Shown here in pieces: positions 1-5,661 of a DNA stretch of 6,763 nucleotides. Under the pieces are notes generated by a model. That model saw nothing but the letters and a program-made list of their open reading frames with translations, searched no databases and was not told where the DNA came from. The first letter of the stretch is position 1, and every line of letters starts with the position of its first letter. Location of the stretch: contig DLLX01000073.1 of NCBI GenBank assembly GCA_002479145.1, positions 1 through 6,763 on the forward strand, in the 5' to 3' direction. The position numbers were made by a program, and so were the translations under genes. The DNA comes from Prevotella sp. UBA7551. Lineage in GTDB: Bacteria > Bacteroidota > Bacteroidia > Bacteroidales > Bacteroidaceae.

Positions 1-581
1 GCACGCAGAGACGCTGCGTAGTTGCCACCCACCTTATATTTACCCGTCCCAAAGGGAGCGGCGCGGTCAAATTCGCGGGTGATGGCATAGGCGTTGCTGC
101 TGAATCCGCCCTTGAAGTAGGGTCCGACGGGCGTTGCGAAGATCAAGAAGAGGTAGTCCTTGCCCTCGTGTACGCCGACCTGTGCGGACGTGCCGATGAG
201 CAACGGGCGCAAGTAGAGCGTGGCACCACTCTCGTAAGGCGGAACGAAGTCCTGATTCAGGCGGACCACTTTCTCTACCATCTCGACGAAACGGTCGGTA
301 GGCAGCTCCGGCATGACGATGCCTTGGCAGGTGCTCTGCAGACGGGCGGCGTTCTCCTCTGGGCGGAACACGCGCACCTTACCGTCCGGGCAGCGGTATG
401 CTTTCAGTCCTTCAAAGGCCTCCTGGCCGTAATGCAGACAGGTCGATGCCATGTGAATGTGGACATATTCATCGGAAGATACCTCTATCTCTCCCCACTT
501 CCCGTTGTGGTAATAGCAACGGACGTTGTAGTTGGTGGGCGTGTAGCCAAAAGTAAGGCTGCCCCAATCCAGATCTTTCAT
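1..581 (-). CDS. ilvE: Branched-chain amino acid aminotransferase, N-terminal part (3' end outside window)
   Basis: This PLP enzyme interconverts leucine, isoleucine and valine with their 2-oxo acids, using glutamate/2-oxoglutarate, in the cytoplasm. The 193 visible residues begin MKDLDWGSLTFGYTPTN. They carry the fold-type IV signature HYGQEAFEGLKAY (about 50-62), the Arg in VFRPEENAARL (R73), LYLRPLLIG (122-130), and KVGGNY, whose first Lys (K183) matches the PLP-binding lysine of the family. Family members of this group run to about 340 residues, so roughly 40% is missing past base 1. The start is the ATG at 579-581; no earlier in-frame start is needed to cover the conserved N-terminus. 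There is no Shine-Dalgarno, but a strong Bacteroidota-type promoter lies about 45 bases upstream, so the gene is probably transcribed independently of xseB. The assignment is very secure; the function is inferred from family motifs. Confidence 0.96.
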   Translation of the reverse strand, partial: MKDLDWGSLTFGYTPTNYNVRCYYHNGKWGEIEVSSDEYVHIHMASTCLHYGQEAFEGLKAYRCPDGKVRVFRPEENAARLQSTCQGIVMPELPTDRFVEMVEKVVRLNQDFVPPYESGATLYLRPLLIGTSAQVGVHEGKDYLFLIFATPVGPYFKGGFSSNAYAITREFDRAAPFGTGKYKVGGNYAASLR

Positions 582-624
582 AATACGCTTGTTTCTTTGT
601 ATTTTGGTTTTTGTTATTTCCATG

Positions 625-656
625 CAAAGTTAATACTTTTATATCAGACGGACAAA
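625..656 (-). promoter_or_regulatory. Bacteroidota-type promoter for ilvE
   Basis: Read on the minus strand, a TTTG box (656-653) is followed by a 20-nt spacer and then TAACTTTG (632-625), a full match to the TAnnTTTG -7 consensus of the Bacteroidota primary sigma factor. Transcription would start a few bases downstream, leaving a leader of roughly 40 nt before the ilvE ATG at 581. No leader peptide or attenuator hairpin is evident in that short leader. Confidence 0.75.
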
Positions 657-725
657 CTCTACGGCTTTTATTTTCATCCCACCCGTATAGTTCCCCGTTG
701 ACTGTACCAACTCATTTATAACTCC

Positions 726-800
726 AATCGGTCAATATACCGAAATCGACAAAAGGAGCGAGAAGTTTCCCCTCTTTCCGACGAAATCTAATGACCGATT
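726..800. repeat. Long-range inverted repeat between xseB and ilvE
   Basis: AATCGGTCA (726-734) and TGACCGATT (792-800) are exact reverse complements, 9 bp each, separated by 57 bases. The match extends imperfectly outward. The repeat lies 20 bases past the xseB stop and upstream of the ilvE promoter. Inside it, CGAAATC occurs twice as a direct repeat (741-747 and 782-788). There is no U-tract, so it is not a standard intrinsic terminator. A paired operator or the base of a loose RNA stem are possible, but unproven. Nothing else is recognisable in the 582-819 gap apart from the ilvE promoter. Confidence 0.35.
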
Positions 801-819
801 TGGGTTTAAGCATGGATGA

Positions 820-1017
820 TTATTCCTTCTCCTTGTCGAGAAGTTTCTTGATTTCCGCATCCGTCTTGGTGAGCTTGTCGCGGCAGAGCTTGATCAATGC
901 CTGCGCGCGCTTGAGCTTTTCGGAGAGTTGGTCGATGTCAAACTCGTCGTTTTCCATCTTGTTGACAATCTCCTGCAGCTCCTCGAGCGCGGCCTCATAG
1001 TTGATTTTCTTCTCCAT
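820..1017 (-). CDS. xseB: Exodeoxyribonuclease VII small subunit
   Basis: This is the 65-residue small subunit of exonuclease VII, which with the XseA catalytic subunit degrades single-stranded DNA to oligonucleotides during repair. The protein begins MEKKINYEAALEELQEIV, matching the family's opening of an aromatic residue, EEAL-like, then LExIV. It continues with the acidic turn MENDEFDIDQLSEKLKRA (about 21-38) and the Cys-containing helix IKLCRDKL (42-49). The length is typical. The start at 1017 is fixed by the family N-terminus and by AAAGGAAG upstream; a longer open frame to 1224 reads as unrelated, low-complexity sequence. It is the last gene of the minus-strand cluster, 47 bases after the sigma-like gene. 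The usual partner xseA is not in the window, so its catalytic subunit must be encoded elsewhere. Confidence 0.93.
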   Translation of the reverse strand: MEKKINYEAALEELQEIVNKMENDEFDIDQLSEKLKRAQALIKLCRDKLTKTDAEIKKLLDKEKE

Positions 1018-1021
1018 ATTT

Positions 1022-1027
1022 CTTCCT
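1022..1027 (-). promoter_or_regulatory. Shine-Dalgarno that fixes the xseB start
   Basis: On the minus strand AGGAAG is followed by AAAT and then the ATG at 1017. It is the clearest purine-rich ribosome binding site in the window. It supports the short 65-residue start over the longer open frame. Confidence 0.6.
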
Positions 1028-1064
1028 TTAGTGTGAGAGGACAGCGCATTTCCGCCCTCATCCT

Positions 1065-1409
1065 CTATTTTAATCGGATGGTGTGCAGTCGCGTCAGCGG
1101 CTTGATGCTCTGCCATTCGGGGGTGATGGCCATCTTCCTCAGACACTGTGCGACCACCTTCTCCACCGTCTCCTCGTCGGTATTGAAGCGTTTGGCCAGC
1201 TGCCCGGTACTCTCTTCCGCACATCCGAAGAGGCCATAGCGGTACTTCAGCAGCAGCTCATCGGCTGGCGTGAGCAGTCGGAGCAGTGCCATCGTGTAGC
1301 CTTTCAGCTTGTCGCCGACCTGCTCCGGGTGTTTCCCCTGCCGAATCAGAAACTCTTGCAGCTCATTACAGAGTGCGTCCATGCCGTTCGCTGCCATACA
1401 TCTCGTCAT
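1065..1409 (-). CDS. Small protein resembling sigma-70 region 4 (HTH), function unknown
   Basis: The protein has up to 114 residues. The central part, LLTPADELLLKYRYGLFG, then TGQLAKRFNTDEETVEK and LRKM, follows the layout of sigma-70 region 4: an (L/S)(T/S)P-x-(D/E)E helix, an RYGL segment, and a helix-turn-helix ending in LRK-like residues. Regions 2 and 3 are absent, so it cannot be a complete sigma factor. It might be an anti-sigma partner, a DNA-binding regulator or a chance resemblance. The start is uncertain: ATGs at 1409 (preceded by AGAAG), 1397 and 1382 are all in frame. The version starting at 1382 begins MDALCNELQEFL and overlaps the rfbB stop by only 17 bases, against 44 for the longest. 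The overlap suggests translational coupling to rfbB. xseB follows after 47 bases. I do not recognise a named family; the resemblance is by eye. Confidence 0.6.
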   Translation of the reverse strand: MTRCMAANGMDALCNELQEFLIRQGKHPEQVGDKLKGYTMALLRLLTPADELLLKYRYGLFGCAEESTGQLAKRFNTDEETVEKVVAQCLRKMAITPEWQSIKPLTRLHTIRLK

Positions 1410-2535
1410 AATACTTCTGGTAATCGCCCGAGGTCACCTCCCTTATCCAGTCTTGGTGCTCCAGATTCCAGCGGATCGTCTTTGCTATGCCCTCGGCAAA
1501 CATCGTCTCGGGCTGCCATCCCAGCTCCTTCTTGATTTTCGTCGGGTCGATGGCGTAGCGCTGGTCGTGCCCCAGACGGTCGGCGACGAAGGTGATCAGG
1601 CTGTCGTTTATCCAGCTAATGTCCAGCTCTCCCGTCGCCTTGTCGCACACTTGCTTCTTCAGCACGCTGCGCAATGCCTTGTCCTGCTCCATCATGTCGT
1701 GTATGGTGCGGATGGTGAGGCGCACGATGTCGATGTTCTTCATCTCGTTATGTCCGCCCACGTTGTACACCTCGCCCTCCCGGCCGTGGCGCACCACCAG
1801 GTCGATGGCCTTGCAATGGTCTTCCACATAGAGCCAGTCGCGCACGTTCTCGCCCTTGCCATAGACGGGGAGGGGCTTCCCGGCGAGGATATTGTTGATG
1901 ATCAGCGGGATGAGTTTCTCCGGAAAGTGATACGGCCCATAGTTGTTTGAGCAGCGGGTGATGCTTACGGGCATGTGAAAGGTGTCATGATACGCCATGA
2001 CAAACAAGTCTGCCGAGGTCTTGCTGGCCGAATAGGGGCTGTGCGGACACAGCGGAGTCTTCTCGGTGAAGAAGCCTTCGTCGCCCAGAGAGCCGTACAC
2101 CTCGTCGGTCGACACCTGATGGAAGCGTTTCCCGGGCTTCCATGCCGGATAGCCCTGGGCGTCCTTGCCCGTCACCCATGCGCCTCGGGCAGCGTCGAGC
2201 AGGTTCTGTGTGCCCAGGATGTTGACGGAAAGAAACAGCTGCGGGTCTTCGATGGAGCGGTCCACGTGCGACTCGGCGGCAAAGTTCACCACATAGTCGA
2301 TGTCGTTTTCGGCAAACAGCCTGTCGGCCAGGGCACGGTCGCGGATGTCGCCCCTGACGAATACGCACCGCTCACCGTCGATGTCGTCCTTGATGGTGCC
2401 TAAGTTGCCCGCATAGGTGAGTGCGTCGAGCACGATAATCTTGATGTCCTCGTCCTTATACTTGTTGTGAAGGAGATACTTGATAAAGTTGGCACCGATG
2501 AATCCGGCGGCGCCCGTTACGAGATAAGTCTTCAT
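1366..2535 (-). CDS. rfbB: dTDP-glucose 4,6-dehydratase
   Basis: This is an NAD-dependent short-chain dehydrogenase of the extended type. It converts dTDP-glucose to dTDP-4-keto-6-deoxyglucose, the committed step toward dTDP-rhamnose and other deoxysugars for surface polysaccharide. The 389-residue protein has GAAGFIG (8-14) for NAD binding, NFAAESHVDRS (84-94), the catalytic STDEVYG (142-148, with T143-D144-E145), YSASK (Y168, K172) and RCSNNYGPYHFPEKLIP (194-210). It is somewhat longer than enterobacterial RfbB (about 355-360). The extra residues sit mainly in KALRSVLKKQVCDKATGELD (about 287-306) and in a short C-terminal tail after YYDEMYG. I believe such insertions occur in Prevotella homologs. 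The start at 2535 places the GxxGxxG motif correctly. RfbA, RfbC and RfbD are absent nearby. The gene lies 39 bases after the phosphoesterase and probably shares its transcript. Confidence 0.97.
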   Translation of the reverse strand: MKTYLVTGAAGFIGANFIKYLLHNKYKDEDIKIIVLDALTYAGNLGTIKDDIDGERCVFVRGDIRDRALADRLFAENDIDYVVNFAAESHVDRSIEDPQLFLSVNILGTQNLLDAARGAWVTGKDAQGYPAWKPGKRFHQVSTDEVYGSLGDEGFFTEKTPLCPHSPYSASKTSADLFVMAYHDTFHMPVSITRCSNNYGPYHFPEKLIPLIINNILAGKPLPVYGKGENVRDWLYVEDHCKAIDLVVRHGREGEVYNVGGHNEMKNIDIVRLTIRTIHDMMEQDKALRSVLKKQVCDKATGELDISWINDSLITFVADRLGHDQRYAIDPTKIKKELGWQPETMFAEGIAKTIRWNLEHQDWIREVTSGDYQKYYDEMYGSERHGRTL

Positions 2536-2574
2536 GTTAGGTATTTTGGTTAAGTTTCTTTCTTTGTTGAGTGT

Positions 2575-3090
2575 CTATGCCTTGGCCACTTTCCTCCGCT
2601 CTCCAAGGGTGATGACCTCGCAGTCCTTAAACTGTTTGCCGTCCACGGTCAGCCGCACGAGCGTCCGTTCGGTCTGCCACCCTTGCAGCCCCGCCGCACC
2701 AGGGTTGATGTGCAGCAGGCGCAAAGTCTTGTCATACATGATCTTGAGGATATGCGAATGGCCGCAAACGAATAGGTCTGGCGGCATGGCATAGAGCGTA
2801 TGCGCCACCGATCTGTCGTAGTGGCCGGGATAACCCCCAATGTGTTTCAGCAGCACGTCGGCCTCCTCGCAGCGGAAGCGGAGCCGCTCGGGGTAGCAGC
2901 GCCGCAGGTCACCCCCGTCGATGTTGCCGCACACGGCGCGGAATATCGGGCGCATGGCCTCAAAGCGGTCTGCCAACTCCATCGATCCGATGTCGCCCGC
3001 GTGCCATATCTCGTCACATTCGCCGAGGTATTCCGCATAGCGGTCGTCCCAATAGCCGTGGGTGTCGCTGATGATGCCGACGCGTCTCAT
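2575..3090 (-). CDS. YfcE/MJ0936-type metallophosphoesterase
   Basis: This is a 171-residue calcineurin-like metallophosphoesterase of the small YfcE/MJ0936 group, expected to use two metal ions to cleave phosphodiesters; the physiological substrate is unknown. The metal-binding signatures appear in order: SDTHG (D9, H11), HAGDIG (D33), GNID (N56), a His-containing HIGGYPGH stretch (83-90), CGHSH (109-113) and HINPG (127-131). The start is the ATG at 3088-3090, which puts the first strand MRRVGIISDTH at the N-terminus as in the family. The open frame continues upstream to 3309, but that extension is an out-of-frame reading of the kinase-like gene. The ATG overlaps the upstream gene's TGA in an ATGA junction, a classic sign of translational coupling. 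Confidence 0.93.
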   Translation of the reverse strand: MRRVGIISDTHGYWDDRYAEYLGECDEIWHAGDIGSMELADRFEAMRPIFRAVCGNIDGGDLRRCYPERLRFRCEEADVLLKHIGGYPGHYDRSVAHTLYAMPPDLFVCGHSHILKIMYDKTLRLLHINPGAAGLQGWQTERTLVRLTVDGKQFKDCEVITLGERRKVAKA

Positions 3091-3701
3091 GGGCGTTGGC
3101 GGATAAACTGCTCGATAAACCGTGCGGTCTGCTCCATGCCCAGCACCGAGGTGTTCACGCAGAGGTCGTAGCTTTCCGCCGCGCCCCACTTCTTTCCCGT
3201 GTAGTAGTTGTAGTACCCGGCGCGCGTCTCCTCCTTGTTCTGTATGTATTTCTTGGCCTCCGTGCGGCTCAGTCCGTGCCTTTTGGCCACGGTCTCTATG
3301 CGGTCGCACAGGTTGGCGGTGATGAACACGTCCACCTTCTCCTTCATGTCGCGGAGGATGTAGTCGGCCGTGCGCCCCACAAAGACGCAGCTGCCTTGCT
3401 GTGCCGCCTTCCTGATGGCCTCGCTCTGAAACTTGTAGAGCCCTTCCTGCGAGAAGTCGCTGTTGTAGAAGTTGGTCTCGCCGAGTAGGGGCACGTGGAG
3501 GTGGAAGCGGCTGCGGAGGTATTCCTTCGTCTCGTCGTTCTTCTCGAAGAACTTTTCGGAGAAGCCGCTCTCCTTGGCGGCGAGGTTGAGTATTTCCTTG
3601 TCGTAGAAATTGCAGCCGAAAGCCTCGGCCAGCATCTTGGCAATAATCAGGCCACCCGAGCCGACTTGCCGTCCTACGTTGATGATGAGTTGCTTATCCA
3701 T
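3087..3701 (-). CDS. Cytidylate kinase-like family P-loop protein
   Basis: This 204-residue protein belongs to the cytidylate kinase-like family, which is distinct from housekeeping Cmk. It begins MDKQLIINVGRQVGSGG: a strand followed by a glycine-rich loop (10-17) in the place of the P-loop, but without the usual GK(S/T) lysine. Further family features are FYDKEIL (32-38), FVGRTADYIL (107-116), FITANLCDRIE (126-136), an Arg-containing lid-like segment KEETRAGYYNYYTGKKWG (156-173), and YDLCVNTS (178-185). The phosphate acceptor is not known for this family, so CMP is only one possibility. The start at 3701 lies 8 bases inside the MATE reading frame, and the TGA overlaps the phosphoesterase ATG. 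Translation is therefore probably coupled on both sides. I infer a cytoplasmic nucleotide or small-molecule kinase. Confidence 0.88.
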   Translation of the reverse strand: MDKQLIINVGRQVGSGGLIIAKMLAEAFGCNFYDKEILNLAAKESGFSEKFFEKNDETKEYLRSRFHLHVPLLGETNFYNSDFSQEGLYKFQSEAIRKAAQQGSCVFVGRTADYILRDMKEKVDVFITANLCDRIETVAKRHGLSRTEAKKYIQNKEETRAGYYNYYTGKKWGAAESYDLCVNTSVLGMEQTARFIEQFIRQRP

Positions 3702-5070
3702 TGTTGTGCTGTGACTTTGCCATCAGTTTAAATTTTCTCATATACACGGCCATTACCACCGCTGCGATGACCGAGGAAATCGTGTCGCTCACCGGCATGG
3801 ATGCCCACACGCCGTCCAGCTTGAAAAACAGGGGCAGGATACCGAGCATAGGCAGCAGGATGATGAGCTGTCGGCTCAAGGAAAGGAAGATGCTAATCTT
3901 CACCTTCCCGATGCACTGGAAGAAGCTCGTCACCACCATCTGGTAGCCGATGAGGGGGAAGACGAGCATCACGATGCGCATGGCGTTGGCACTTTGGCGC
4001 ACCAGCTCCGCGTCAGTAGTGAACATTCGCGCCACCAAGTGGGGCAGAAACATCCCGATAACCCATCCTAAGGTCATGATTCCCGTTGCCGCGATGATGG
4101 CAAGTTTCAGCACCCGCAGCAGCCTGTCGGTCTGTTGGCTGCCGTAGTTGTACCCTGCGATGGGCTGCATGCCCTGGTTCAATCCGATGACGAGCATGGC
4201 AAATATCATCGCTATGCCGTTGGCAATGCCGTAAGCGCCCACTGCCATGTCGCCTCCATAGTCCACCAGGCGGTTGTTGATGAAGATAACGACCACGCAA
4301 GCGCACACATTCATCAGGAATGGCGACACGCCGATGCCCACAATGCTCCGCACCAGGTCGGCGCGCAGGCGGTATATGCCGCGCTTCAGGCGCAGCAGCT
4401 CCTGCTTGTTGCTGAACAAATGCATCTGATAGCACATCGCCAAGAACTGGGAGATGACCGTTGCGAGCGCGCCGCCGCGTATTCCCCATCCCCACCAGCA
4501 GATGAACACCACGTCGAGCAGGATGTTCATCACCACGGTAAAGATGGTGGCAAACATCGCTTTCTCCGGTTTGCTGGCCGCACGGAGCACGGCGTTCATG
4601 CCTAAGTACATGTGTGTGACGACGTTTCCGAGGAGAATGATTTGCATAAAGCTGCGCGCATAGGGCAGTGTGGCGTCGCTTGCGCCGAAGAAGCGCAGGA
4701 TGGGGTCGAGAAACATGAGGCACACCACACCCAAGGAGATACCCACGATGAGGTTGAGCGTCACTGTGTTGCCCAACAGCCGCTCCGCCCCCTCATAGTC
4801 GCGCTGTCCCAGCCGGATGGAGATGGCCGTTGAGGCGCCCACGCCCACCGCCGCGCCAAACGCGCCGCCAAGGTTCATGAAGGGAAAGGTGATGGCCAAG
4901 CCCGCAATGGCCTCCGGACCGACAATCTGTCCGATGAAAATGCGGTCAATGATGTTGTAGAGTGAGGAGGCCACCATGGCTACCATGGCGGGCAAAGCAT
5001 ACTGCCACAGCAGCCGTCCCACTGGGCGTGTGCCCAGCTCGAGTGTTTTTTGTTTGTTGTCAACTGTCAT
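3694..5070 (-). CDS. MATE family efflux transporter (MepA/NorM-like)
   Basis: This is a 458-residue inner-membrane multidrug and toxin extrusion transporter, expected to export cationic compounds or metabolites using a Na+ or H+ gradient. About twelve hydrophobic segments can be seen from residue 18 to about 445. The first MATE repeat opens with LLWQYALPAMVAMVASSLYN (20-39) and IDRIFIGQIVG (41-51), followed by GVGASTAISIRLGQRD (76-91). The second repeat contains GIGVSPFLMN (245-254) and GLNQGMQPIAGYNYGSQ (296-312), the usual G-x-Q-P-x-x-G-x-N-x-G motif. The start at 5070 is chosen because a matching promoter lies just upstream and homology begins shortly after it; the open frame runs to 5244, but those 58 extra residues are not membrane-like. 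This is the first gene of the putative operon; its last codons overlap the kinase-like start. The substrate cannot be told from sequence. Confidence 0.95.
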   Translation of the reverse strand: MTVDNKQKTLELGTRPVGRLLWQYALPAMVAMVASSLYNIIDRIFIGQIVGPEAIAGLAITFPFMNLGGAFGAAVGVGASTAISIRLGQRDYEGAERLLGNTVTLNLIVGISLGVVCLMFLDPILRFFGASDATLPYARSFMQIILLGNVVTHMYLGMNAVLRAASKPEKAMFATIFTVVMNILLDVVFICWWGWGIRGGALATVISQFLAMCYQMHLFSNKQELLRLKRGIYRLRADLVRSIVGIGVSPFLMNVCACVVVIFINNRLVDYGGDMAVGAYGIANGIAMIFAMLVIGLNQGMQPIAGYNYGSQQTDRLLRVLKLAIIAATGIMTLGWVIGMFLPHLVARMFTTDAELVRQSANAMRIVMLVFPLIGYQMVVTSFFQCIGKVKISIFLSLSRQLIILLPMLGILPLFFKLDGVWASMPVSDTISSVIAAVVMAVYMRKFKLMAKSQHNNG

Positions 5071-5090
5071 TTTTGTCCAATTTCCATCTG

Positions 5091-5122
5091 CAAAATTACG
5101 GCTTTTCTCCCGACCACGCAAG
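5091..5122 (-). promoter_or_regulatory. Bacteroidota-type promoter for the MATE-led operon
   Basis: On the minus strand a CTTG box (5122-5119) is separated by 20 nt from TAATTTTG (5098-5091), a full match to TAnnTTTG. The spacer equals that of the ilvE promoter. The predicted leader is only about 15-20 nt before the ATG at 5070. The -7 box falls inside the longer open frame reaching 5244, which argues against an upstream start. Confidence 0.7.
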
Positions 5123-5248
5123 AGGGGGTGGGCTTCAATCGTTAAAAAATGCTTTGCCTTCGTGCGCCCTTCCTGCGGTGATCGGACTGCCGAATGTCCT
5201 GCTTCCGTTATGCGCTTTCTCCTGTCCGCGCCCCTGTTTCGCAATGTT

Positions 5249-5270
5249 GGGAAAGGGTGGGGCGCTGGGG
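5249..5270 (+). other. Candidate G-quadruplex motif
   Basis: Four G-runs occur in a row: GGG (5249-5251), GGG (5255-5257), GGGG (5259-5262) and GGGG (5267-5270). The loops are AAA, T and CGCT, which fits the G3+N1-7 rule. Two more GGGG runs follow at 5284-5287 and 5304-5307. The motif is on the non-template strand relative to yhcG and about 130-160 bases upstream of the MATE promoter. Folding and function are not shown. Confidence 0.4.
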
Positions 5271-5387
5271 AAGTGCTTTGTCTGGGGATGAAGTCTTATA
5301 GATGGGGTGCGTCCCGCAGCGGCCTTTTGTTGGAATGGCAACGTGGATTCGTCCGCAATGGCGCGCGATACTACCCAAACGGGAAAG

Positions 5388-5448
5388 ATTTTTAATTTAA
5401 AAATCGAGAATTATTAAATTAAAAATTCTGGGTTTTTAATTTAAAAAT
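5388..5448. repeat. Three AT-rich 17-nt odd palindromes at exact 22-bp spacing
   Basis: Copy 1 (5388-5404) is ATTTTTAATTTAAAAAT, a perfect 8-bp inverted repeat around one central T. Copy 2 (5410-5426) is ATTATTAAATTAAAAAT and copy 3 (5432-5448) is GTTTTTAATTTAAAAAT, each with one arm mismatch. Starts at 5388, 5410 and 5432 give a strict 22-bp period, about two helical turns, with 5-bp spacers of unlike sequence. The array may be a set of phased binding sites for a dimeric protein, an intrinsically bent segment, or an interspersed genomic repeat. It lies about 180 bases before the yhcG -7 box and about 270 bases from the MATE promoter. Confidence 0.7.
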
Positions 5449-5605
5449 TCAATCGAATGTGCTGAGAAAGTCTTGCGATATATAACTCTTTGATAGACAG
5501 AGAGATAGCTATTCTGTCGTCATGTGGAAGGCTCGCTTTTCAGCGGTCGGCTGGTTCATGGCACGGGCAGCTGAGAAGAAAACACAACTTTTTCGCATTA
5601 AAAAG

Positions 5606-5636
5606 GGGAGTCCTCCCAGAATTTTTCTTAAATTTG
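5606..5636 (+). promoter_or_regulatory. Probable yhcG promoter with an overlapping GC-rich inverted repeat
   Basis: TAAATTTG (5629-5636) matches the TAnnTTTG -7 box and lies 25 bases before the start codon. No TTTG occurs at the expected 20-nt distance; that position reads GGGG. The gap between the two boxes contains GGGAG-TC-CTCCC (5606-5617), a perfect 5-bp inverted repeat. A weak -33 box plus an inverted repeat in the polymerase footprint would suit a regulated promoter, needing an activator or blocked by a repressor. This is an inference. Confidence 0.5.
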
Positions 5637-5661
5637 CATCTCCGACTAACTCAACCCATCA

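Larger units (their letters stand above)
5071..5661. other. Divergent intergenic region without a convincing gene
   Basis: These 591 bases separate the MATE gene (minus) from the YhcG-family gene (plus). Open frames exist on both strands, but their translations are low-complexity, lack recognisable domains, and shadow one another. The half next to the MATE gene (5100-5380) is G/C-rich. From 5381 onward the sequence turns sharply AT-rich and holds the palindrome array, then the yhcG promoter. No tRNA-like or typical rho-independent terminator is seen. A small RNA or a decayed gene cannot be excluded. Confidence 0.6.

Noticed and set aside
168..701. 177-residue plus-strand open frame over ilvE
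   Set aside because: It is antisense to ilvE, whose PLP-lysine and fold-type IV motifs are clear, and it covers the ilvE promoter.
1309..1950. 213-residue plus-strand open frame antisense to rfbB
   Set aside because: It is the complement of a gene with complete catalytic motifs. Its translation is rich in V, H and L from reverse-complemented codons and shows no domain.
3091..3309. N-terminal extension of the metallophosphoesterase
   Set aside because: It reads the kinase-like gene in another frame. The phosphoesterase fold starts at MRRVGIISDTH, and the ATGA junction supports that start.
5071..5244. 58-residue N-terminal extension of the MATE protein
   Set aside because: The extension is charged and unlike MATE proteins, and the putative -7 box lies inside it. 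The ATG at 5070 fits both the homology and the promoter.
4976..5395. 139-residue plus-strand and 68-residue minus-strand (5135-5341) open frames in the intergenic region
   Set aside because: They shadow each other in G/C-rich DNA where stops are scarce. They have no membrane, signal or domain pattern and no fitting upstream signal.
5388..5448. The AT-rich array considered as a CRISPR array or intrinsic terminator
   Set aside because: Spacers are only 5 bp, far too short for CRISPR, and the palindromes lack the GC stem of a rho-independent terminator.
5496..5518. GACAGA / TCTGTC inverted repeat with an 11-base loop
   Set aside because: Only 6 bp of stem with no U-tract and no clear placement relative to either promoter; within chance expectation for this length of sequence.
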